From the NCBI GenBank assembly GCA_902768715.1, contig CACXMH010000004.1, forward strand, positions 62,001-126,000: 64,000 bases of DNA, given 5' to 3'. A model generated the notes under the pieces. The model ran no database searches and had not been told where the DNA came from. It was given only the letters and a program-made list of their open reading frames with translations. The stretch's first letter is position 1. Each line of letters opens with the position of its first letter. The translations under genes were made by a program, and so were the position numbers. The stretch is from Fibrobacter succinogenes (GTDB lineage Bacteria > Fibrobacterota > Fibrobacteria > Fibrobacterales > Fibrobacteraceae). This document shows positions 8,472-16,403 of the stretch, piece by piece.

Positions 8472-9335
8472 ATGAGCAAGATTAAGGTCGCAACTTTGCA
8501 AGGCAAGTGGACAGGCGATTTCGATTCGAATAACGCCTGGTACGTGGAACAGGCCCGCGCCCTCAAGGGCATGGGCTACGACCTGGTCGTGTTGCCGGAA
8601 CTCTTCCACACACCCTATTTCCCCTTCGAGGAGAACGCGGACTTTTTTGACCTCGCTATCGAAAAGAACCACCCGCTGGTTAGCCAATGGCAGGGCATCG
8701 CCAAAGAACTGAACGCCGTGGTGGTGTTCCCCTTCTTCGAGAAGCGCGCCCGCGGCATCTACCACAATTCCGCCTTCGTGTTCGAGCGCGACGGCAGCAT
8801 TGCCGGCCTCTACCGCAAGAGCCACATTCCCGACGATCCCGCCTTCTACGAGAAGTATTACTTCATTCCGGGCGACACGGGTTTCGAGCCCATCAAGACA
8901 AGCGCAGGCACTTTGGGCGTGCTCATCTGCTGGGACCAGTGGTTCCCGGAAGCGGCCCGCATCATGAGCCTCAAGGGCGCAGACATGCTCATCTACCCCA
9001 CCGCCATCGGCTGGATGGATAGCGAACCCGAGGAAATCTACCCGCGCCAGCAGGACAGCTGGACCACCGTCATGCGGGGCCACGCCATCGCCAACCGCAC
9101 CTTCGTGATTGCAGCAAACCGTGGCGGCACCGAAGGCCACCTCACCTTCTGGGGCACAAGTTTTGTCGCCGCTCCCGACGGATACTTCATCGAAAAATGC
9201 GCGCCAGATTTTCTCGGTGTCTCTACCGTAGAAATCGACCTCGCCGAAACCGAAGAGAATCGCCGCTGGTGGCCGCACTTCCGCGACCGCCGCATCGACC
9301 TGTACGGGGATATCTTGAAGATTTGGGGCGAATAA
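8472..9335 (+). CDS. aguB: N-carbamoylputrescine amidohydrolase
   Basis: This is a nitrilase-superfamily enzyme that hydrolyses N-carbamoylputrescine to putrescine, CO2 and ammonia. The catalytic triad is visible as Glu in VVLPELFHTPYF, Lys in YRKSHIPDDP and Cys in GVLICWDQWFPE; the last motif is characteristic of this subgroup. The start is the ATG at 8472 with AAGGA 7 nt upstream rather than the in-frame GTG at 8457. The preceding enzyme of the pathway, agmatine deiminase, is encoded at 13129-14151, so the two together make putrescine from agmatine. Confidence 0.93.
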   Translation: MSKIKVATLQGKWTGDFDSNNAWYVEQARALKGMGYDLVVLPELFHTPYFPFEENADFFDLAIEKNHPLVSQWQGIAKELNAVVVFPFFEKRARGIYHNSAFVFERDGSIAGLYRKSHIPDDPAFYEKYYFIPGDTGFEPIKTSAGTLGVLICWDQWFPEAARIMSLKGADMLIYPTAIGWMDSEPEEIYPRQQDSWTTVMRGHAIANRTFVIAANRGGTEGHLTFWGTSFVAAPDGYFIEKCAPDFLGVSTVEIDLAETEENRRWWPHFRDRRIDLYGDILKIWGE

Positions 9336-9368
9336 GCTGCCCCACCTTTACGGCGATTTTTTTATGCG

Positions 9369-10442
9369 TTACACTGACGGCGCGATAAAAACGTGCCAAC
9401 TCCCAGCGTCTTTCCCCCTCTCGACATATTTTTTATCGAGAAGTTGCTGGACAAGCTTATTGACGGCTGACTTCTGAATGCCTAGTTTCCGCTGGATTTC
9501 GGCGATTGTCAAAACAGGCTCGCTCTGCATCAGCCGAAGAATTTTACCGTAGTTCGGCGTGCGGAATTCGATACACTCTCCGTCATACCACCAAATGTTA
9601 TCTCCACGCTTAGTGAGAAATTGAACATCGGCAGCAATTTCTTGCGCGATCATGTTGCGGAAATACTTGAGGAACGGGGCTATAGCATCAATCGTCGCGT
9701 TTGCCCCAGAACTGGGCGCACCCCCTACCTTCAAATCGGCAGCATGCAACGCTTCCAGATACTCGTCTTTCTTTCGACTGCGGACCACGACCATGGGGAT
9801 ATCGTGTCTGGCCAAGATGTAGTTGACGAGCAACCGAGCAATTCGGCCATTGCCGTCCTCGAACGGATGAATCCTGATATAGCGGTAGTGGAACAAAGCT
9901 GCCAGTTCTACAGGAGACAGTTTCCCTTCCTTTTCTGCACTATTGAACCAATCAACAAGATCCGTCATCAGCGCAGGAGTTTCCTCCGGGGAGGCATAAA
10001 CAAACCGGTCTCCATACCGTGTAATGACACTGTTCGGGCGCGTCTTGTATTGCCCGGCGTGAACCACATACCCGACCTGAATCCCGCCAGGAAGTTCCTT
10101 ATGAACGGAATAATCTTCGCGCAATAAAGTGCGGTGCAAACCCCTTATAAAGTTCTGGGTCAACGGAGTTTCCTTAATGCGGGACTCCGCCACCATCATC
10201 TTGAGCGACACCTCGCTCGCGACCATTTCCTGCACGCTCCGCACATTCGCTTCACCGATGACCTTCCCGAAAAGTAACAAGATTTCCGTCTGCCCGTAAG
10301 TGAGCGTGTTGCCCTCGATATGGTTGCTGTTGTAGTTGAAATCGATAGAAAAACGGCGGGCAAGGCGAGCCTTGTCCTCTTCCGAAAGCGGCTGGAGGGA
10401 ACGCCAAGCGTCAAGGGCATTTTCTAAAGTCAGAATTTTCAT
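9369..10442 (-). CDS. Fic family protein (AMP-transferase type) with winged-helix tail
   Basis: The Fic core motif HPFEDGNGR lies at about residues 192-200, so the catalytic His and the phosphate-binding loop are intact. The N-terminal SNHIEGN at about 39-45 matches the autoinhibitory motif (S/T)xxxE(G/N) of class II Fic proteins. The C-terminal 60 residues form a winged helix-turn-helix (LTIAEIQRKLGIQKSAVNKLVQQL). Family members usually transfer AMP to a protein; the target is unknown here. The ATG at 10442 is chosen over 10502 because the intervening DNA is AT-rich and holds a promoter-like TATATTTA. It is separated from the upstream lipoprotein operon by a terminator. Confidence 0.9.
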   Translation of the reverse strand: MKILTLENALDAWRSLQPLSEEDKARLARRFSIDFNYNSNHIEGNTLTYGQTEILLLFGKVIGEANVRSVQEMVASEVSLKMMVAESRIKETPLTQNFIRGLHRTLLREDYSVHKELPGGIQVGYVVHAGQYKTRPNSVITRYGDRFVYASPEETPALMTDLVDWFNSAEKEGKLSPVELAALFHYRYIRIHPFEDGNGRIARLLVNYILARHDIPMVVVRSRKKDEYLEALHAADLKVGGAPSSGANATIDAIAPFLKYFRNMIAQEIAADVQFLTKRGDNIWWYDGECIEFRTPNYGKILRLMQSEPVLTIAEIQRKLGIQKSAVNKLVQQLLDKKYVERGKDAGSWHVFIAPSV

Positions 10443-10447
10443 GACCT

Positions 10448-10455
10448 TAAATATA
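10448..10455 (-). promoter_or_regulatory. Candidate promoter element TATATTTA for the Fic gene
   Basis: On the minus strand TATATTTA ends 5 nt before the ATG at 10442, at the position of the TAnnTTTG elements seen before other genes of this window. It differs from that consensus at the last base. Confidence 0.35.
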
Positions 10456-10534
10456 ATTAAAAAATCCGCAAAAAGGTAGTCTACAATCCACCTTTTAAGC
10501 AATTTTTATCAAAATTTTGCAAAAATAGCAATAA

Positions 10535-10560
10535 AAAAGGTGGTCAAACAACCACCTTTT
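10535..10560 (-). terminator. Intrinsic terminator, AAAAGGTGGT stem
   Basis: AAAAGGTGGT at 10535-10544 and ACCACCTTTT at 10551-10560 form a perfect 10-bp stem with a 6-nt loop. It lies 44 bp past the lipoprotein stop, and the minus strand continues TTTATT. A weaker relative (AAAAGGTAG ... CCACCTTTT) lies at 10481-10496. Confidence 0.8.
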
Positions 10561-10603
10561 CAAAAAAAACTTTCTATGAGATTTGAAGTTCTTTAATCAG
10601 GAA

Positions 10604-11374
10604 CTACGCTTTTCCGGTATACTTGATCACCACTGTGATTAGACTCCCAGATTGCGTTTGATCCATTCGCATGGTGTAATTTTTGCCTTCAAGTGAAGCG
10701 GAACAATTGATTTCTGTATAGCCAAAACCGGCTACTGGCGTACTAGTACAACTCCACCCAAGACCACTAAGGGCTTGGGTCAAGCTTGCCACGGTCTCGT
10801 AGTTCATCGCATGACTACCCTTCCATTCCTTATTAGAAGAATTGGCAACACTAACGCAGGGGTCGAAACTTGCATAAAGGAATCCTGCCGGCAGTAGAGT
10901 TGGGCAAGCATCCAAGATGGCCAATTTTTGAACTTCATCTTGGGTCATGGCTCGTTCTGCCGCATCAAAGTTTCCGGAAAAGAACTCTGAGGCATAGGTA
11001 AACCGGAGCGTATCATTATAGACCTTCATATTGTCAAAATCGTTATTATTCAGGGAATAGATGTAGGATTCCTGGGTAAGGGCCTTTTTCTCGTAACCCA
11101 TGGCGATAAGCTGTTGATCAAGGGCCTGTAGCTCCGCTAGTGGGAATTGTTGAGTAACTTCGCAGCCCCCTGCGAAAGTGGGTTGCCATGCAAGTGCAGA
11201 AGCAGGCAGTTTAGCCGTAGCCAAATCGCACTGCGAAGCATTTGCTTGTTGAGAATTACCCCCTTCACCTGACTGCGACGGATTACCGTCATTGCCAGAA
11301 TCACTGCAAGCGGCAAAGAACAACGCCGTCGCCAAGGACAGAACAAGTGAAGCGTATTTCGTTTGATTTTTCAT
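10604..11374 (-). CDS. Lipoprotein of unknown function
   Basis: This 256-residue product has a lipoprotein signal ending in FFAAC, a Gly/Ser/Asn-rich linker, and a soluble domain with several Cys (GGCEVTQQ, LDACPTLL, FDPCVSV, WSCTST, INCSAS) that could form disulfides outside the cytoplasm. GGAG lies 7 nt before the ATG. It is the last gene of the run TIGR02147 regulator, lipoprotein, lipoprotein, 46 bp after its neighbour. No family was recognised. Confidence 0.7.
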   Translation of the reverse strand: MKNQTKYASLVLSLATALFFAACSDSGNDGNPSQSGEGGNSQQANASQCDLATAKLPASALAWQPTFAGGCEVTQQFPLAELQALDQQLIAMGYEKKALTQESYIYSLNNNDFDNMKVYNDTLRFTYASEFFSGNFDAAERAMTQDEVQKLAILDACPTLLPAGFLYASFDPCVSVANSSNKEWKGSHAMNYETVASLTQALSGLGWSCTSTPVAGFGYTEINCSASLEGKNYTMRMDQTQSGSLITVVIKYTGKA

Positions 11375-11420
11375 TGATGAACTCCTTTAGGACTGGATTA
11401 CCTATCCTGAATTATTGTTT

Positions 11421-12074
11421 TTAATTTTGACCTTGGCGATTATCCATGCACTGTTCTTTCATCTTTTCGGCCACATGGTCCAAAATGTCGTTTGCACTTT
11501 CAGACAAGTGGCCCTTGAAGGAGGAACAGGTCAAATGCAGTTCTCCGGCCTCGCAGTCTACAAAATGGCGATACAGGGTTCCGCCACCACTTTCGCATGA
11601 ACTCTCAAAATCCGCAAGGTCCTTTTCGCAATTCGTCACATCATTGCAGTTGTCCAATTTCGTGTGGTAAGTAACACCATCCTCACTCGCCGTCATAAAG
11701 AATGTCTGCAAAACGCTCTTTATTCCCTGCACACCAAAGTCCTGTCGATGAACACGGACATAGCAGGCAAAGTAGGGGTCATTTTCTTCGATAGTGAAAT
11801 AGTCCTCGCCTACATCGGAGAATTTGACTTCGTACCAGTGGTCTGTGGAATCGATTTCAAAATCACCAATATCAGCAGGCTCACCCTGGACCAAAATTTT
11901 GATGGAATCCACCTTGCTTTCCATAATCGCCTTTTCGTCGGCGGATACTTCGGTGACGGCGTTCTCATCTGTGGTGCCGCCCGCAGTGGAGGTTTCCGAG
12001 CAGGCAACAACGCCCAACAGCAGGCCACATAACGCAAGCAAAAAGGCAATGTATCCAGACACCCTATTTTTCAT
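11421..12074 (-). CDS. Lipoprotein of unknown function, overlapping a TIGR02147 regulator
   Basis: The 217-residue product has a signal peptide with the lipobox LGVVAC, an acidic Ser/Thr linker and a domain with cysteines at NCNDVTNCEKDL, SSCESGGG and VDCEAGELHLTC. Its ATG lies inside the last codons of the TIGR02147 gene (11-bp overlap), so translation of the two is probably coupled. No known family was recognised. The overlap suggests that the regulator and the lipoprotein belong to one functional unit. Confidence 0.7.
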   Translation of the reverse strand: MKNRVSGYIAFLLALCGLLLGVVACSETSTAGGTTDENAVTEVSADEKAIMESKVDSIKILVQGEPADIGDFEIDSTDHWYEVKFSDVGEDYFTIEENDPYFACYVRVHRQDFGVQGIKSVLQTFFMTASEDGVTYHTKLDNCNDVTNCEKDLADFESSCESGGGTLYRHFVDCEAGELHLTCSSFKGHLSESANDILDHVAEKMKEQCMDNRQGQN

Positions 12075-12900
12075 CGCAGGTGTCTCCCAATTTTTCAGTC
12101 AGGGGGAACAGTTGCAAGTTCAGTCGCAGCACTTGTTCTACCTTGTCGTCTTTCAAGATGATTTCTTGAACCTGTTCGCGACATTTTCGCAGGATTTCCA
12201 CAATCTTGCCGTATGCTTCGTTTGACACGCCCATGGTAATCCCGGAGACAAAGCGTTCCTCTACCGAAAAGCGGTCAATGGCGTCAACCGCAAAGACAGC
12301 CATCTGCTTGTTCATGGAGCGCACAGCCAAAGAAAGGGACTGTGTATCACCGGCAAGCAACTTATCCGCCTGCGAATAGGCGCCCTCCCCAGCCTTCTTG
12401 AGGATTCCCGAATCCACCTGGAACTTGATGGAATCCCCCACCTCCTTGGCAGAAACCTTGTGGACGCACTTATCCGCAATCTCTTTGGGCAACTTTCCCG
12501 GCATGGCTGGGGCCAATTCTCGCACTACGGGATGGACCCAGGAGTCGTAATACTTGTATGCCTCTGCACCGATAAGACTCACCTTGTTCGCGTCTGCAAT
12601 GGATTGCATTTCGGCATAGGCGTAGCGTCTTTTTTCATCGGTCTTGGCCTGGGCATAGGCCACCATGTTGAAGAAGTAATCGCGTTCCATGCCAACAAAC
12701 TTAAAGGCGTCCGCCACCTTGACGGTGGCTTTTTTCCCGAGGTTCGCCTTACCATCGCAAACCCGCTGCATGAATACCGGCGAAACAAAACCCGACATTC
12801 TCGAATAGTCGCGCCAGGAGAATGCGGAGATCCGCTTTTTCAGGTCATAATAATCCCGCAAAAAGCGCCTATAGTCTTGGTACATTAAGATGGAATTCAT
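12064..12900 (-). CDS. TIGR02147-family putative transcriptional regulator
   Basis: The N-terminus (YQDYRRFLRDYYDLKK, then FSWRDYSRMSGF and the helix-turn-helix-like NLGKKATVKVADAFK) matches the TIGR02147 family, which was defined from paralogues in Fibrobacter succinogenes. The middle carries the family's YYDSWVHPVVREL segment, and the C-terminal half has RFSVEERFVSGITMGVS. Length, 278 residues, is typical. These proteins are thought to be DNA-binding regulators, but their signals are unknown. The gene heads an operon of two lipoproteins and has a plausible sigma70-type promoter directly upstream. Confidence 0.88.
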   Translation of the reverse strand: MNSILMYQDYRRFLRDYYDLKKRISAFSWRDYSRMSGFVSPVFMQRVCDGKANLGKKATVKVADAFKFVGMERDYFFNMVAYAQAKTDEKRRYAYAEMQSIADANKVSLIGAEAYKYYDSWVHPVVRELAPAMPGKLPKEIADKCVHKVSAKEVGDSIKFQVDSGILKKAGEGAYSQADKLLAGDTQSLSLAVRSMNKQMAVFAVDAIDRFSVEERFVSGITMGVSNEAYGKIVEILRKCREQVQEIILKDDKVEQVLRLNLQLFPLTEKLGDTCDEK

Positions 12901-12907
12901 AGTTGTA

Positions 12908-12936
12908 AATCTATGCTACAGTATCCCAATTGTCAA
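12908..12936 (-). promoter_or_regulatory. Candidate sigma70-type promoter of the TIGR02147 operon
   Basis: On the minus strand TTGACA (12936-12931) is followed after 17 nt by TAGATT (12913-12908). The ATG is 7 nt further on, so the mRNA would have almost no leader. The -35 box is a perfect match; the -10 box matches four of six positions. Confidence 0.45.
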
Positions 12937-13099
12937 TATTTTTAATACAAAAAGTTCGTTTTTGATTTGATTTTCACTGTTTTTGCAAATATTTCAACAA
13001 ATCAAAGAAATTTGAATACGCTTTGGATACACTTAGGAGCGTTGGCGAGGGTAAGTCGTCAAAAATGAACATTTTTTACGGAATGTTTTAACCTTTACC

Positions 13100-13107
13100 T
13101 ATATTTG
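13100..13107 (+). promoter_or_regulatory. Candidate promoter element TATATTTG of aguA
   Basis: TATATTTG matches the TAnnTTTG element of Bacteroidetes-type promoters and lies 21 nt before the aguA ATG, leaving room for a short leader with the AAGGA ribosome-binding site. Confidence 0.45.
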
Positions 13108-13128
13108 GGGCAATACAAGGATTTTACC

Positions 13129-14151
13129 ATGACAAAAGCACTTTACCGCTACCCTGCAGAATGGGAAGAACAGGAAGCCACCTGGCTTGCCTTCCCCCAC
13201 AACAAACTGAACTGGCACGGAGAACGTGGCGTCAAAATCCGCAAGTTCTACGTGGAGCTGATCCGCACCATCAGCGAGTTCCAGCCGGTAAACGTGCTGA
13301 TTCCGAACAAAAAATTCTTAACTCTTGACGAGAAGTTCGCCGTGGCCGACAGGCCCTTCCCCGCAAGTTTCATCATCTGCAAGACCGACGATATCTGGAT
13401 TCGGGACTACGGTCCGTTCTTCGTGAAGAAGGGCAAGGAAACCGTAATTTCAGAGACGGTCTTTAACGCCTGGGGCGCCAAGTTCCCGCCCTGGAAAAAC
13501 GACAACCAGATTCCCGGGCGCATCGCAGACCTTCTGGAATACAAGAAGGGTGTGAGCGTCCCCTACATTTTCGAGGGCGGTGCCATCGAGGTGAACGGCG
13601 ACGGTCTCGGCATGACCACCCTGGACTGCCTCGTGGGCAAGAACCGCAACAAGGAACAGGACCTGAGCGCGGTCATCAAGGCCATCTGCGAAATGCTTGG
13701 GCTCAAGGCCCTGCTGGTGCTCCCCAAGGGCCTTGTGGGCGACCACACCGACGGACACATCGACAACGTGGCCCGCTTCGTGGCTACTGACCGGGTGGTC
13801 ATTCCGACGGCAAGCCCGAGGAGCGCCAACGGCAAATACCTGGAAGAGGCCCGCGCCGCCATTTTGGAATTCCTGAAACTCCACTACGACAAAAAAGCCA
13901 AAGTGGACACCATCCCGCTGCCGCCCCAGCGCAAGTTGCCCGACGGTCAGATTCTCCCGGCCAGCTACATGAATTTCATCTATGTGAACGGCGGGTTAAT
14001 TTATCCAAAATACGGGTGTGCCGCCGACAAGGTGGCCGAAGAATATTTCCGCAAGGTGTACCCCAAAAGAAAGATTATCGGGCTAGACTGCCGTACCGTC
14101 ATCGAAGAGGGCGGTAGCCTGCACTGCATGAGCAAGCACGAGAGTGCTTAA
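13129..14151 (+). CDS. aguA: Agmatine deiminase (peptidyl-arginine deiminase family)
   Basis: The enzyme converts agmatine to N-carbamoylputrescine and ammonia, feeding AguB (8472-9335). Guanidine-binding and catalytic motifs are visible: DDIWIRDYGPFFV, FEGGAIEVNGDG, GDHTDGHIDNVARFV with the catalytic His, and the C-terminal nucleophile in GGSLHCMSKHE. At 340 residues it is close to the usual length. ATG 13129 is preferred, with AAGGA 7 nt upstream; TTG 13105 is in frame but lies inside the promoter element region. The two agu genes face the same way but are 3.8 kb apart. Confidence 0.93.
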   Translation: MTKALYRYPAEWEEQEATWLAFPHNKLNWHGERGVKIRKFYVELIRTISEFQPVNVLIPNKKFLTLDEKFAVADRPFPASFIICKTDDIWIRDYGPFFVKKGKETVISETVFNAWGAKFPPWKNDNQIPGRIADLLEYKKGVSVPYIFEGGAIEVNGDGLGMTTLDCLVGKNRNKEQDLSAVIKAICEMLGLKALLVLPKGLVGDHTDGHIDNVARFVATDRVVIPTASPRSANGKYLEEARAAILEFLKLHYDKKAKVDTIPLPPQRKLPDGQILPASYMNFIYVNGGLIYPKYGCAADKVAEEYFRKVYPKRKIIGLDCRTVIEEGGSLHCMSKHESA

Positions 14152-14175
14152 TTCTAAAAGTTTCTGACAAGCTTT

Positions 14176-14979
14176 CTAATTGAGATAAAAACTGATACCG
14201 CTGGAAACGCCCCAGATAAGATTGCCATCCGTTGCTGTCAAGATAACACCAACGCTGTAATCCAGCCAACGAGTGATCCTGTAACCCACATTAAGGTAAT
14301 TGCTGGTAATGGAGGGGACATTCAGGGATTCTCCTTCCACGTCCGGTTCTGGGGTATAGAAACTCACGTTATAGTTCAGGTAGAACTTGCTGAAATACAA
14401 CGCCCAGAAAGCACCCATAAAAGGGCTAGTGTTAAATCGGTAATGATGGTCGCTTGAGCTATTGCACCCTGCCCGAACTGGGTCATACGAAAATTGGTCG
14501 TATTCATCTTCGTACCAACCCGTCTCGCAGTTTTCAAGGGTGTATTCCAGGACGCTGTACTGATGGAACAATCCCAGGAAGGCGCCAAGTTCCATATGGG
14601 ATGTATTCACCCCCACGGTGCCGTGATGGTATAGGCCATCCTTGTAACCAACGCCTGTACCAATCATGAAGTGTCTACTCTTGTAAAACCAGTCTGCCTT
14701 GCCCGAAAAATCGTTACCGCCAATCTCGTAACGCCACTCATATTCTTTACCGTTACTGTAAAGGCCCTCCCTTATCACCACATTTTCATGGACGCTCTTG
14801 TTGACTTTGCCCGAAAAACGCCAGGAGGAGGAATGAGGTTTCTGTTCAGCGTTGGCCCCGTGAACTTCGGGAGCTTCAGAAGCGGTCATGCTGAAATCAT
14901 AGACCCGAGTGACGGAACAACCCATAAGGAAAAATGGAATAAGCAATAAGCAGGCAAATGGAAAACGAATTCTAGGCAT
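14176..14979 (-). CDS. Lipoprotein, probable outer-membrane or surface beta-rich protein
   Basis: The start at ATG 14979 gives a signal peptide ending in the lipobox FFLMGC. The mature part, about 240 residues, is rich in aromatic residues and alternating polar/hydrophobic stretches (HFMIGTGVGYKDGLYHHGTVGV, FYLNYNVSFYT, YLNVGYRITRWLDYSVGVIL) and ends in Phe-Tyr-Leu-Asn, as in small outer-membrane barrels. No family was recognised. It lies 30 bp after rnhA on the same strand and may be co-transcribed. TTG 15000 is an in-frame alternative start with no ribosome-binding site. Confidence 0.65.
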   Translation of the reverse strand: MPRIRFPFACLLLIPFFLMGCSVTRVYDFSMTASEAPEVHGANAEQKPHSSSWRFSGKVNKSVHENVVIREGLYSNGKEYEWRYEIGGNDFSGKADWFYKSRHFMIGTGVGYKDGLYHHGTVGVNTSHMELGAFLGLFHQYSVLEYTLENCETGWYEDEYDQFSYDPVRAGCNSSSDHHYRFNTSPFMGAFWALYFSKFYLNYNVSFYTPEPDVEGESLNVPSITSNYLNVGYRITRWLDYSVGVILTATDGNLIWGVSSGISFYLN

Positions 14980-15009
14980 AAGTAAAAAAATTCTAGACAA
15001 AGTATTTTT

Positions 15010-15807
15010 TTACAGCGGCAAGCTCATCTGCCCTGTTTTCGGGTCTTTGACAGGTTCTGGCACGGGTTTTGCTTGCACGGCTTCGGTCACGGGTTTTGCA
15101 GCCAGTGACACATCAGGTGCTTCCGATGGTTTGACCGGTGCGGCCTGGGCGGCATTCTGACCTTCGTTCAGGCGTTCATCCAGCAGGTTTCTCGGCGTGG
15201 CTTTTGCCGCCTGCGTTGCGCCTTCGGCCTTTTTCGCGCGGGCGATGGCGTTCTTGGCCAGCTGATCCACAGCCTCGTTCCACTTGACTCCCGTGTGTGC
15301 CGCCACCTTCTCGAAACTCACCCGATGGACAAACGGGCGGCAGGCCTCCACGTATTTCTGGGCGATGGAGCTTTTGGCCTTCCACTCCCCCTTGGCCCAG
15401 CGCGCCACGCCCTCGTAGTCGTGGCAGATGACGGCAGTTTTATCATTGGCTTCTAGCCATTTCATGGCCTGGTAACTGGCCATGCATTCCCCATCGATAT
15501 TGCGGCTTTCGGCATCGAACACAGTCACTCCGGAGCCGTGCGCAACTTCTTGATCGTTTTCCACCACGATAAAGCCCCAGCCCGCCTTGGGATACCCTTC
15601 CAAGAAGGATCCGTCCACGTAAATGCGGAGCCCCTTGGGCACGGGCGCAGAGATTCCATCGATCCAATTCTGGGCTTCGGCACGGCTTGGGAAAGCACGA
15701 AAAAGCACGCCCTTGACGCCGTGGGTCAATTGCTGGCATTCTTCCCAAGAAAGCACGATTTTTCCGCCATCTGGCGCCTTTATCGCGTAAAATTTCTGCT
15801 TGGCCAT
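15010..15807 (-). CDS. rnhA: Ribonuclease HI with viroplasmin domain and clamp-motif tail
   Basis: RNase HI cuts the RNA strand of RNA-DNA hybrids, including Okazaki primers. The first 45 residues form a caulimovirus-viroplasmin-type hybrid-binding domain (KFYAIKAPDGGKIVLSWEEC). The catalytic domain shows acidic residues in IYVDGSFLEG, IDGECMAS, CHDYEGVARW and NEAVDQLAKN. A C-terminal extension of about 65 residues rich in Ala, Pro and Lys follows and ends in GQMSLPL. QxSLPL is the hexapeptide form of the beta-clamp-binding motif known from Hda. The mRNA appears nearly leaderless, with TAAATTTG 5 nt before the ATG. The downstream lipoprotein gene is 30 bp away. Confidence 0.93.
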   Translation of the reverse strand: MAKQKFYAIKAPDGGKIVLSWEECQQLTHGVKGVLFRAFPSRAEAQNWIDGISAPVPKGLRIYVDGSFLEGYPKAGWGFIVVENDQEVAHGSGVTVFDAESRNIDGECMASYQAMKWLEANDKTAVICHDYEGVARWAKGEWKAKSSIAQKYVEACRPFVHRVSFEKVAAHTGVKWNEAVDQLAKNAIARAKKAEGATQAAKATPRNLLDERLNEGQNAAQAAPVKPSEAPDVSLAAKPVTEAVQAKPVPEPVKDPKTGQMSLPL

Positions 15808-15812
15808 ATGCC

Positions 15813-15820
15813 CAAATTTA
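15813..15820 (-). promoter_or_regulatory. Candidate promoter element TAAATTTG of rnhA
   Basis: On the minus strand TAAATTTG is followed by GGCAT and the ATG. Transcription from such an element would start at or next to the start codon. Confidence 0.5.
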
Positions 15821-15854
15821 TATATTTTTGCCTGAATTAAATTTTGGAGACCCT

Positions 15855-16403
15855 TTGAAACCTTCGCCGTATTTTGCCGATCGGTTTAAGTTCTTTTTCA
15901 AGCGATTCGCTAGCCCCGCATCGCTCCGTCGGTGGTTCCTAAAACAGGCGGGCGAAGAATCAGATTCCTTCAGTTTCCCGGACATCTTGAAAAACCATCC
16001 CAAGACTTTGGTATTTTTGCCCCGAAAGTTCGAAGACGCGGTGGCTTTCTTGAGCCCCATGCCCAAGGAGTGGTTCAACAACGTTCATTTCTGCGCCCAC
16101 GAGAGCCTCCAGGCCCTGATTTCGGCCAAGCGGAGCCACGCCTTCTATTTCAGCGACATGGAATGCCGCTTCGGGGAACCCGTATTCGAAGGTTTACAAG
16201 CAAAGATCGAGGCCTACCAGCCCGAAGTCTGTATTTACCTGGACGAGCCCTTCTTCCCGAGGCTTTACCTGGCCAAGAAGAGTGGCGCGCCCTGCCGTAT
16301 CGGATTCAACAGCGAATCCCTTTACCCCTTCTTGAACCTGAGCCTGCACCCCGAACAGTCCTCGGAAGCTATGCTCATTGCCAAATACTACGGGGTAGCC
16401 TGA
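15855..16403 (+). CDS. Conserved hypothetical protein upstream of a PHP phosphoesterase
   Basis: The product has about 182 residues with no clear signal peptide. It contains KNHPKTLVFLPRKFEDAVAFL and AYQPEVCIYLDEPFFPRLYLAKKSGAPCRIGF, a layout reminiscent of the N-terminal half of heptosyltransferase-like (GT9) proteins, but a catalytic half is absent and the resemblance is weak. TTG 15855 with GGAG 5 nt upstream is the best start; TTG 15828 is the longest option. Its TGA overlaps the ATG of the next gene (TGATG), so the two are probably translated together. Confidence 0.65.
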   Translation: MKPSPYFADRFKFFFKRFASPASLRRWFLKQAGEESDSFSFPDILKNHPKTLVFLPRKFEDAVAFLSPMPKEWFNNVHFCAHESLQALISAKRSHAFYFSDMECRFGEPVFEGLQAKIEAYQPEVCIYLDEPFFPRLYLAKKSGAPCRIGFNSESLYPFLNLSLHPEQSSEAMLIAKYYGVA

